Source: Vreelandella halophila (lineage in GTDB: Bacteria; Pseudomonadota; Gammaproteobacteria; Pseudomonadales; Oleiphilaceae). Taken from it: a DNA stretch of 64,000 nucleotides. The notes under the pieces were generated by a model. That model did no database searches, was not told the DNA's origin, and saw nothing but the letters and a program-made list of their open reading frames with translations. This document shows, piece by piece, positions 31,748 to 38,835 of the stretch (position 1 is its first letter; each line of letters begins with the position of its first letter). The DNA lies in assembly GCF_009856365.1 (NCBI RefSeq), contig NZ_WMEX01000004.1, positions 1 through 64,000 of the forward strand. Reading direction: 5' to 3'. Made by a program: the position numbers and the translations under genes.

Positions 31748-31768
31748 GTTGCAACAATCATGTGCAAC
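31748..31768. promoter_or_regulatory. Operator-like inverted repeat GTTGCA-N9-TGCAAC
   Basis: Perfect 6-bp arms (31748-31753 and 31763-31768) with centres one and a half helix turns apart. It lies 39 bases upstream of the third hydrolase's TTG start, in the largest gap (114 bases) of the plus-strand series. A TATTAT box lies just before it at 31735-31740. This suggests a regulated internal promoter for the last two genes. Confidence 0.4.
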
Positions 31769-31806
31769 ATGACCCCGAAACCCGGGCTATAAGGAAAACA
31801 ACCTAA

Positions 31807-33828
31807 TTGAAAACCGTTACGTCCTTTCCCCACGCGACCAAGCACCTTGAACATGTATGGATCCCGATCTCCGATGGTACCCGTCTGGCGGCGCGCATCT
31901 GGATGCCGGAGGATGCCGAGAACAATCCGGTGCCGGCAATCCTCGAATACATCCCCTATCGCAAGCGGGACAATACCCGTTCCAGGGACGCGCTGAACCA
32001 TCCCTATTTTGCCGGGCACGGCTATGCCAGCATCCGGGTGGATATACGCGGCAGCGGCGATTCCGAAGGTGTCCTGCAGGATGAATACCTGCAGCGGGAA
32101 CTGGATGACGGGGTGGAAATCATCCGCTGGATCGCGCAGCAGGACTGGTGCAGCGGTTCAGTAGGCATGATCGGCATTTCCTGGGGTGGTTTCAACGGCC
32201 TGCAGATCGCCGCCCTTAGACCGCCCGAACTCAAGGCCGTCATCAGTGTCTGCTCCACCGATGACCGTTACGCGGACGACGTCCACTACATGGGCGGCTG
32301 CATGCTGACGGATAACCTTTCCTGGGCGTCAACAATGTTCGCCTACACCAGCCTTCCGCCGGATCCCGAACTGGTGGGGGAGAAGTGGCGCGATATGTGG
32401 CTGGACCGGCTGGAGCACAGTGGCCTCTGGCTGGAAAACTGGCTCGAGCACCAGCGCCGGGACGACTTCTGGCGTCACGGCTCCATCTGCGAGGACTTCT
32501 CGGCGGTGCAGTGCCCGGTGATGGCGGTCAGCGGCTGGGCCGATGGTTACTCCAACAGCGTATTCCGACTGCTGAGCAATCTCGATGTGCCCACCAAAGG
32601 GCTGATCGGACCCTGGAGCCACATGTACCCGCACATGGGTAAGCCAGGGCCCGCCATCGGGTTCCTGCAGGAATCCGTGCGCTGGTGGGATCACTGGCTC
32701 AAGGGAAAGGACACGGGCATCATGGATGAGCCGGATTTCCGCGTCTGGATGCAGGACAGCGTGCCCCCTGCGACGGAGTACACGCGGCGGCCGGGGCGCT
32801 GGATTGCCGAGCCGGGCTGGCCATCGTCCAATGTCCATGAAACCGTCTATGGTCTGAGTGAGGGCCACCTCGTCGATCCCGGTACGCCGGTCAGTGACAC
32901 GCCCTTATGGATCCAGTCGCCGCTGAGCCTGGGCCTGTTCGCGGGCAAGTGGTGCTCCTACAGCGCCACGCCGGACCTGCCCCATGACCAGCGCGAGGAA
33001 GATGGCGGTGCGCTGGTGTTCGACACCGAGCCCCTGAGTGAACCCCTGGAGATCATGGGCGCGCCGGTCATCGAGCTGGAGCTGGAGGCGAACAAGCCCC
33101 AGGCAATGATCTGTGTCCGCCTCTCGGATCTGGCCCCGGACAACAAGGCCACCCGGAGCACCTATGGCATGCTCAATCTCAGCCATCGGGACAGCCACGC
33201 CGAGCCCAGCCCGATGGTGCCCGGCGAACGCTACCGGGTGGCGGTGCAACTGAACGACATCGCCCAGCGTTTCCCTGCGGGTCATCGCCTGCGGATCTCG
33301 ATCTCCACGTCTTACTGGCCGCTTGCCTGGCCGGCCCCGGAGCTCGCCTGCCTGACCGTCCATCCCACGGGGAGTCGGCTGCGTCTTCCGGTGCGGCCAT
33401 CACGTGATTCGGACGCGGCGTTGCCCGAGTTTGGCGAGCCGGAATCAGCGGCCGCCATTGCTACGCCCTACACGCAGGCGCCCGAGCAGAACTGGCGGGT
33501 GATCCGCGATCTGTCCAGAGACGAGTCCATACTGGAAGTGATCAAGAACGACGGGACATTCACCATCGAGGAGATCGGTCTCACCATGTGGAGCGATACC
33601 CGTGAGTGGTATACCCATGTGGGTGAGGATTTTGAATCCATGCGCGGGGAAACCCATTGCGTCAGTGGAATGGCCCGTGGCGACTGGTCCATAGAAGTAA
33701 CAACGCGCACGGTGCTTACCGCCAGCCGGAGCCATTTCCACGTCTATGCGGAACTCGATGCCTACGAGGGCGACGAACGCGTCGTTGCCAGGAACTGGAA
33801 CACCCATGTGCCACGGGATCATCTTTGA
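31807..33828 (+). CDS. CocE/NonD family hydrolase, copy 3 (TTG start)
   Basis: 673 residues, start TTG with AAGGAAAA upstream. The N-terminus MKTVTSFPHATKHLEHVWIP aligns from residue 1 with copy 1 (MKVVDSFPRTVREIENTWI), which supports TTG over later ATGs. Nucleophile Ser 125 in GISWGGFNG, Asp in WADGYSN, His in GPWSHMYP, and jelly roll VRLSDLAPDNKATRSTYG. No signal peptide. Together with copy 2 it likely arose by duplication. It is followed after 32 bases by the ectoine-synthase/ATP-grasp fusion, so the two are probably co-expressed. Confidence 0.9.
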   Translation: MKTVTSFPHATKHLEHVWIPISDGTRLAARIWMPEDAENNPVPAILEYIPYRKRDNTRSRDALNHPYFAGHGYASIRVDIRGSGDSEGVLQDEYLQRELDDGVEIIRWIAQQDWCSGSVGMIGISWGGFNGLQIAALRPPELKAVISVCSTDDRYADDVHYMGGCMLTDNLSWASTMFAYTSLPPDPELVGEKWRDMWLDRLEHSGLWLENWLEHQRRDDFWRHGSICEDFSAVQCPVMAVSGWADGYSNSVFRLLSNLDVPTKGLIGPWSHMYPHMGKPGPAIGFLQESVRWWDHWLKGKDTGIMDEPDFRVWMQDSVPPATEYTRRPGRWIAEPGWPSSNVHETVYGLSEGHLVDPGTPVSDTPLWIQSPLSLGLFAGKWCSYSATPDLPHDQREEDGGALVFDTEPLSEPLEIMGAPVIELELEANKPQAMICVRLSDLAPDNKATRSTYGMLNLSHRDSHAEPSPMVPGERYRVAVQLNDIAQRFPAGHRLRISISTSYWPLAWPAPELACLTVHPTGSRLRLPVRPSRDSDAALPEFGEPESAAAIATPYTQAPEQNWRVIRDLSRDESILEVIKNDGTFTIEEIGLTMWSDTREWYTHVGEDFESMRGETHCVSGMARGDWSIEVTTRTVLTASRSHFHVYAELDAYEGDERVVARNWNTHVPRDHL

Positions 33829-33860
33829 GCCACGAGGCCTGCATCTGAAGGAAGGAACCC

Positions 33861-35531
33861 ATGATCTATCGTCACGTTAATGAGCTTGCTGATACCAACC
33901 GGGTTGTATCAGGACCCAACTATTCAAGCCGGCGCCTGATCCGCCGCGATGACCGTATGGGTTATTCGTTGCATGACACCATCATGCAGGCCGGAACCGA
34001 GAACCGTTTCTGGCACAGGCATCACATGGAAACCGTCTACTGCATCCGCGGTGAGGGGGAGGTGGAAACCATCCGGGATGGTACCCGCCACTCCCTCAAC
34101 CCCGGAGCGGTTTACGCACTCAGTCAGAACGAGGAGTACGTTGTAAGGGCGCATACCGAGCTACAGCTCCTTTGCGTCTATTATCCGGCACTGGCCGGTG
34201 ATGAGGTTGAGGACGAGAATGGCTCATTCAGCCAGTTCGGCGAGGAGACGGTTTTCGTTATCGGGCTGAACGACTTCAACCGGGAAATGCTGGCCACCAT
34301 CGACATGGCGGACCACTACAACTTCGTGCCACTGCTCAACTCGCGGCAGATTCTGGAGCAGCAAAAATACGAGATCCAGGACATCATCCAGCAGGCCAAG
34401 AAACAGATCCGGGAGCACAAAGGGGCGGTGGACGGCGTTATCCACTACATTGATTTCCCTGTCAGCACCATTGTACCCATCATCTGTGACGCCTTTGACC
34501 TGGCTTCCGCAAGCCTGGAGTCCGTGCTGAAATGCGAGCACAAATACTGGAGCCGGATTGAACAGCGCGCCGTTGTTCCGGATAACATCCCGACGTTCAC
34601 CGCCTTCAATCCGTTTGACGAGCAGGCCCTGGACAGGGTGCTTGAAGTCATGGACTTCCCGTTCTGGATCAAGCCGGTGAAATCCTTCTCCTCGTACCTC
34701 GGGTTCCGGATTGACGAGGCCAGCCAGTTCCACGAGGCCATGAAGGAAGTGCGGGACAACATCGGCCGTTTCTCGGGCCCCTTCAACTACCTGCTCGACA
34801 TGGTCACCATGCCGCCGGAATTCGATGAGATTGGCGGTGAGTACTGCATCGCCGAGAGCATCATCGGCGGCATGCAGTGCACCCAGGAAGGCTTCTCCTG
34901 CAAGGGCGAAGTGGAGGTGTACGGCACCGTGGATTCCTTCCGTGAGGCCAACCTCACCACGTTCTCCAGTTACCAGTACCCGACCATTCTCCCGGACGAG
35001 GTGCAGGACCGGATGACAGAGATCACCCAGAAGGTGGTCAGGCGTATCGGTTACGACAACGCGCCGTTCAACATCGAATATTTCTGGGACCGGGAAAAGG
35101 ACCAGATCTGGCTGCTGGAAATCAATACCCGCATATCAGAGTCCCACTGTCGGCTTTTCCAGAAGGTGGATGGCCGTTCCCACCATCAGGTGGCCGTGGA
35201 GCTGGCCGCCGGGCGTCGACCGACCTTTCCGCATCGTCAGGGCAGGTTCGAGGTCTCGGGTAAATTCTTCCTGCGCGAGTGGGAGGATGCCTATGTGGCG
35301 CAGGTTCCCAGCGAGGAAACGGTCCGCCGTATCGAACAGGAAATCATCCCCGACTCCACCATCCAGATCGTTGCCGAGCCCGGCCAACGCCTGTCAGACC
35401 TGATGGACCAGGACAGTTACAGTTACCGGGTGGCGCTATTGTTCCTTGGGGGTTCCTCCAAGCAGGACCTTGAGAAGAAGCGCCGCCAGTGCGAGGAATT
35501 GCTGTACCAGGAGTTCGTGTTCGAGCGCTAG
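33861..35531 (+). CDS. Ectoine-synthase-like cupin fused to ATP-grasp ligase
   Basis: 556 residues. Residues 1-130 align without gaps to ectoine synthase EctC (MIYRHVNELADTNRVV, DDRMGYSLHDTIMQAGTE, HHMETVYCIRGEGEVET, LNPGAVYAL, DEVEDENGS). Of the three EctC iron ligands, Glu 57 and Tyr 85 are kept but His 93 is Tyr here. Of other active-site residues, Arg 25, Thr 40, His 55, Gly 113 and Glu 115 stay, while Trp 21 is Tyr, Phe 107 is Tyr and His 117 is Glu. Residues 131-556 form an ATP-grasp ligase of the same family as the gene at 26918, with IKPVKSFSSYLG and LLEINTRISESH. EctC closes a ring from an N-acetyl-diamino acid. The fusion implies ring closure or ligand binding tied to ATP-driven ligation. 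GGAAGGAACCC precedes the ATG. Confidence 0.9.
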   Translation: MIYRHVNELADTNRVVSGPNYSSRRLIRRDDRMGYSLHDTIMQAGTENRFWHRHHMETVYCIRGEGEVETIRDGTRHSLNPGAVYALSQNEEYVVRAHTELQLLCVYYPALAGDEVEDENGSFSQFGEETVFVIGLNDFNREMLATIDMADHYNFVPLLNSRQILEQQKYEIQDIIQQAKKQIREHKGAVDGVIHYIDFPVSTIVPIICDAFDLASASLESVLKCEHKYWSRIEQRAVVPDNIPTFTAFNPFDEQALDRVLEVMDFPFWIKPVKSFSSYLGFRIDEASQFHEAMKEVRDNIGRFSGPFNYLLDMVTMPPEFDEIGGEYCIAESIIGGMQCTQEGFSCKGEVEVYGTVDSFREANLTTFSSYQYPTILPDEVQDRMTEITQKVVRRIGYDNAPFNIEYFWDREKDQIWLLEINTRISESHCRLFQKVDGRSHHQVAVELAAGRRPTFPHRQGRFEVSGKFFLREWEDAYVAQVPSEETVRRIEQEIIPDSTIQIVAEPGQRLSDLMDQDSYSYRVALLFLGGSSKQDLEKKRRQCEELLYQEFVFER

Positions 35532-35573
35532 CCCCACCGGCTCTGCCCGTTGACGTTCATCCGCCCCGAGAAC

Positions 35574-36644
35574 TCACTCTTCCTTCATGGGGCGGACGGT
35601 TTCCCCATGGCTGAGGACACGGAACTCCGCTTCCGGGATGCCAGCCCGTTCCCGCGCCTCGGCGAGCTTTTTCGGGGGTTCGTCGAGGGGTTCATCGGTC
35701 AGCCCCTCAAAGGTGCCCCAGTGGATGGCGATGGCCCGGCGGGCGCCAACGTCCTGCATGGCCTGTACGGATTCCTCCGGGTTCACGTGGTTGCTCTTCA
35801 TGAACCAGCGTGGCTCGTAGGCGCCGATGGGCAGGGCGGCCAGGTCATACCCGTTCGTGCGCTCGCCAATGTCTCGCAGGTCCTTCGAATAGCCGAAGTC
35901 CCCGCCGAACAGGAAATCGAAATCCGGGTGTTCCACCGCCCAGGCCCCCCACAGCATCTCGTTCTCGTCCCAGGGCGTGCGCGAGCTCCAGTGCTGGACC
36001 GGCAGGAAGCGCAGGGTGACACCCCGGAAGTCGTGGGTCTGCCACCAATCCATAGGGGTCAGGTGGGACTCGTCGCCGTCCGTGACGTTGTCGAGGAACC
36101 ACTGGTCCATGCCCAGCGGGAGAAAGAACCGCGGCGGTCCGCCCTCCTGCTGATAGAGCGCCGTTACGGAGGCCAGGTCCAGATGGTCGTAATGGGCGTG
36201 GGAGATCACCACAGCGTCAATGTGCGGCAGGTTTTCAAGTGCCACCCCGGGTGGTTGGTGCCGGGGTGGGCCGGCGAAGGAAAGCGGGGATGCACGGTCG
36301 GAGAACTGGGGATCGGTGAGAATGTTCAACCCACCCACCTGCAGAAGGACGGTCGCGTGGCCGATCCAGGTGACGGCCACCTCATCGTCGTTGTTCTGGA
36401 TGAATGACAGATCCGGATCAATGCCCCTGATGGGCTCGGTCGGCGGTTTGGGGAGGTCGTTCCACCAGCGATTCCACTGCCAGCGCAGGAAATCGCCACC
36501 CCCGGGTTTGTCCGGGTTGTAGTGGTTGGTGAAGCCCGACTGGGTGTGGTGCGGTTTGTCCGGGTCGTAGTATGGGTTCACGTTGCTGCATCCCATGCTC
36601 AGGGCCATCAGCCCAACCAGTGCCAGCGTGAGTTGTCGCAGCAT
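35574..36644 (-). CDS. MBL-fold metallohydrolase, lipoprotein (NAPE-PLD/UlaG-like)
   Basis: About 356 residues. A lipoprotein signal ends LVGLMALSMGC, so it is likely anchored to the envelope. The catalytic metal motif is SHAHYDHLD, with further ligands in VQHWSSRTPWDENE, GGDFGYSKD and AIHWGTFEGL, the pattern of NAPE-hydrolysing phospholipase D-like proteins. ATG 36644 is chosen over 36707 because it puts the lipobox at the right distance and has AAGGA upstream. The stretch before it also overlaps no family match. It follows the DCC thiol-protein gene by 20 bases on the same strand. Confidence 0.88.
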   Translation of the reverse strand: MLRQLTLALVGLMALSMGCSNVNPYYDPDKPHHTQSGFTNHYNPDKPGGGDFLRWQWNRWWNDLPKPPTEPIRGIDPDLSFIQNNDDEVAVTWIGHATVLLQVGGLNILTDPQFSDRASPLSFAGPPRHQPPGVALENLPHIDAVVISHAHYDHLDLASVTALYQQEGGPPRFFLPLGMDQWFLDNVTDGDESHLTPMDWWQTHDFRGVTLRFLPVQHWSSRTPWDENEMLWGAWAVEHPDFDFLFGGDFGYSKDLRDIGERTNGYDLAALPIGAYEPRWFMKSNHVNPEESVQAMQDVGARRAIAIHWGTFEGLTDEPLDEPPKKLAEARERAGIPEAEFRVLSHGETVRPMKEE

Positions 36645-36664
36645 GGCGCCAGCGTCCTTTGGAT

Positions 36665-37027
36665 TCAATGGCTGCCCGGTATGATCGCACACCCGTAACG
36701 CTGGCAATAGCGCCGCTCCGCCCAGCGGTTGTAGGCGGCTTCGGCGAGTGGCCGGAGGCCAGGGATGAGCATCAGCCGGAAAAGGAATCCGAAAGGCGTA
36801 TGACGCCAGGTCTGGACCGTTGCGCGGAGTCCCGTCCAGTAGATGCCTTCATCATCGAGCAGGTGCAGCCGCTGGAGCAGATGTTCACGGGGGATACCGG
36901 GCCAGACCTCCGAATCCTCGAGGCCGTGAACATCAATAAGTCTAAGGTGATCATCGCCAATGCGGCGCAGCAGACGGATTTCCTTCATGCAGAGCGGGCA
37001 CTGGCCATCGTAGAACAGTGTATCCAT
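36665..37027 (-). CDS. DCC-family (DUF393) thiol-disulfide oxidoreductase-like protein
   Basis: 120 residues. It starts LFYDGQCPLCMKEI, the DCC signature with a CxxC pair, and continues with the family's IDVHGLEDSEV and YNRWAERRY segments. DCC proteins are predicted thioredoxin-like redox proteins, but no substrate is known. No signal peptide. Upstream of the MBL-fold lipoprotein with 20 bases between, so probably co-transcribed, and divergent from the RibD-type gene across 139 bases. Confidence 0.88.
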   Translation of the reverse strand: MDTLFYDGQCPLCMKEIRLLRRIGDDHLRLIDVHGLEDSEVWPGIPREHLLQRLHLLDDEGIYWTGLRATVQTWRHTPFGFLFRLMLIPGLRPLAEAAYNRWAERRYCQRYGCAIIPGSH

Positions 37028-37166
37028 GCGGTTTCCCCATGCAGACAGTGGACGTGCGGTGTTATACGGTCAGGGGCACCGTACGGACCAGCAGGGGTCC
37101 ACAAAGAGGTTTCAAGCGTAATCAGGACAGATTCGCCAAAGCGTAGATGGGCTGGCTGGGATTTTT

Positions 37167-37982
37167 ATGCAGAGCATCGAAACAGTCTGGGGCAAGATAC
37201 TGGAGGCAAGAGCCAGGGGGCAGAGTCTGCCCGAGCCCTCAACCGATTCGGAACCATCGCCGGGAGAGCAGCTGCTGCGCGTGTTCCGGCCCCTGTGTCC
37301 CGGAGAAAACGGCTGGGTTATCGGGCAGCTGGGGCAGAGCCTGGATGGCCGCATTGCCACGGCTTCGGGCGCATCCCGTTACATTAATGGGGATGATGGG
37401 CTGACCCATCTGCACCGGCTGCGGGCGGTCGCCGATGCCGTGGTGGTGGGTGCTGGCACTGCACTTGAGGATAATCCCCGTCTTACTGTGAGGCGTGTGG
37501 CCGGATACCAGCCAGTGCGCGTGGTGGTGGACCGCAGGGACCGCCTGCCCGGGGACCACCACCTGCTCACGGATGGAGATGCACCCACCCTCCACCTGGT
37601 GGCCGGGGATGCCATTCCGGAGTGTGATCGGCCCTGCCCGGAAGCCGGCGTCATCCGCGTGCCCTGCCTGGATCCGGAACGCGAGACCATTGATCCGGAC
37701 CGGGTTCTGGCAGTGCTGGCGTGTTTCGGCCTTGGGCGTGTCTTCGTGGAAGGCGGCGGTCGTACGGTTTCAGCGTTCCTGGCAGCCGGCCGGCTTGACC
37801 GGCTTCATGTGATGGTCGCCCCCATGATTATAGGCAGCGGCTATCCTGCCTTTACGCTGCCTGAAGTAGACCGTCTGTCTGATGCCATCTGGCCTGAGGC
37901 TCAGGTGGTGAATCTGGGCAGTGACGTGCTCTTTGACCTGAATCTCAGGCGCTCCGGGGCTTCCCACCGGGCACAGGAATAA
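37167..37982 (+). CDS. RibD-C/dihydrofolate-reductase-fold reductase
   Basis: 271 residues. The RibD_C reductase fold is clear: GQSLDGRIAT, YINGDDGLTHLHRLRAVADAVVVGAGTALEDNPRLT, RVVVDRRDRLP, VFVEGGGRTVSAFLAAGRLDRLHVMVAPMIIG. These bind NADPH and a pyrimidine or pterin substrate. The RibD deaminase domain is absent. About 45 residues precede the fold. It is convergent with, and overlaps by 38 bases, the flippase-like gene. Together with the pterin-synthase homologue at 40723 this suggests a pterin-like substrate rather than riboflavin synthesis. Confidence 0.88.
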   Translation: MQSIETVWGKILEARARGQSLPEPSTDSEPSPGEQLLRVFRPLCPGENGWVIGQLGQSLDGRIATASGASRYINGDDGLTHLHRLRAVADAVVVGAGTALEDNPRLTVRRVAGYQPVRVVVDRRDRLPGDHHLLTDGDAPTLHLVAGDAIPECDRPCPEAGVIRVPCLDPERETIDPDRVLAVLACFGLGRVFVEGGGRTVSAFLAAGRLDRLHVMVAPMIIGSGYPAFTLPEVDRLSDAIWPEAQVVNLGSDVLFDLNLRRSGASHRAQE

Positions 37983-38835
37983 GGCCCGGCAGGCCGCCCA
38001 GAAGGATGACCACCCCGTAGGCAATGCTGAGTGCCACCCCCTCGTTGGCGGGCAAGCCGGCCAGAGGCCACAGGGCTGCGGCAACGCCCTCGCGAACCCC
38101 CCATCCGGCGATGCTCACAGGCAGTACCATACTGAGCAACAGGCAGGCGTGAAGAGCGAGTTTTTCCAGTGTGAGCGGTTGCGTGGCGATACTGGCATCC
38201 AGCAGTGCCAGGGTCGCGAAATAGGTGGCCACTACCGCCAGCGAGAGAGCCAGCTGGATGACCGGTGCTGGCCAGCGAAAGAGGGCGGTATGAACATCCG
38301 CACGGAGCAGGGCGCTGTAATCCCGGACCCTGGGCAGACGACCTGCGGCGATCGCCAGCAACAGCACCAGGGCAGCGCCCCAGAGCCATTGCCCGCTGAG
38401 TTGCGGGCCAGGGAGGGCGAAAGGTGGGGCAATGACCAGGAGCGCTGTAATGGTGAGCACAAGGGCCAGCTGACCGGAGAGGCGCTCAATCATCACACTG
38501 TGGGCAGCCGCGCTGGTACGTGCTTCCGGATGCCGGGCACGCCAGGCGCGTTCCACATCCCCGACCACTCCGCCCGGCATGATCTGGTTGACCAGCGTTG
38601 CCCGGTAATAGGCGGCAACGCTCTCTCCGGCGCCCAGCGGAAGGTCCAGGCGATAGGCTGTGTAACGCCAGCGCAGGGCGGAAAGCACCACCTGGGGTAT
38701 GGAAAGGGCAAGGGCGGCAACCAGGCTCCAGGCGGGCAGGCGCTGCAGAACCGTAACCACCTCCGCGGGCTTGATGGTCATCGCCACCACCCCCAGCAAT
38801 GCCAGGCTTACCAGCAGTCGACCGTAACGCTTCAC
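37945..38835 (-). CDS. Lysylphosphatidylglycerol-synthase-TM/UPF0104 flippase-like membrane protein
   Basis: About 296 residues, mostly hydrophobic, with roughly 7-8 membrane spans. The family features are NQIMPGGVVGDVERAWRAR and the C-terminal PVSIAGWGVREGVAAAL and LGGLPGLIPV segments. The family includes the membrane half of MprF and many polyisoprenol- or glycolipid-pathway transporters. Start is GTG 38835, which overlaps the glycosyltransferase stop (GTGA), so translation is coupled. The context (glycosyltransferase-methyltransferase, CDP-alcohol transferase nearby) supports a role in moving or making a lipid-linked product. Confidence 0.85.
   Translation of the reverse strand: MKRYGRLLVSLALLGVVAMTIKPAEVVTVLQRLPAWSLVAALALSIPQVVLSALRWRYTAYRLDLPLGAGESVAAYYRATLVNQIMPGGVVGDVERAWRARHPEARTSAAAHSVMIERLSGQLALVLTITALLVIAPPFALPGPQLSGQWLWGAALVLLLAIAAGRLPRVRDYSALLRADVHTALFRWPAPVIQLALSLAVVATYFATLALLDASIATQPLTLEKLALHACLLLSMVLPVSIAGWGVREGVAAALWPLAGLPANEGVALSIAYGVVILLGGLPGLIPVPGGKPRSA

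Noticed and set aside
33861-35531. Standard ectoine synthesis locus
   Set aside because: No ectA, ectB or ask_ect is present, the cupin is fused to a ligase, and the iron-ligand His is missing.
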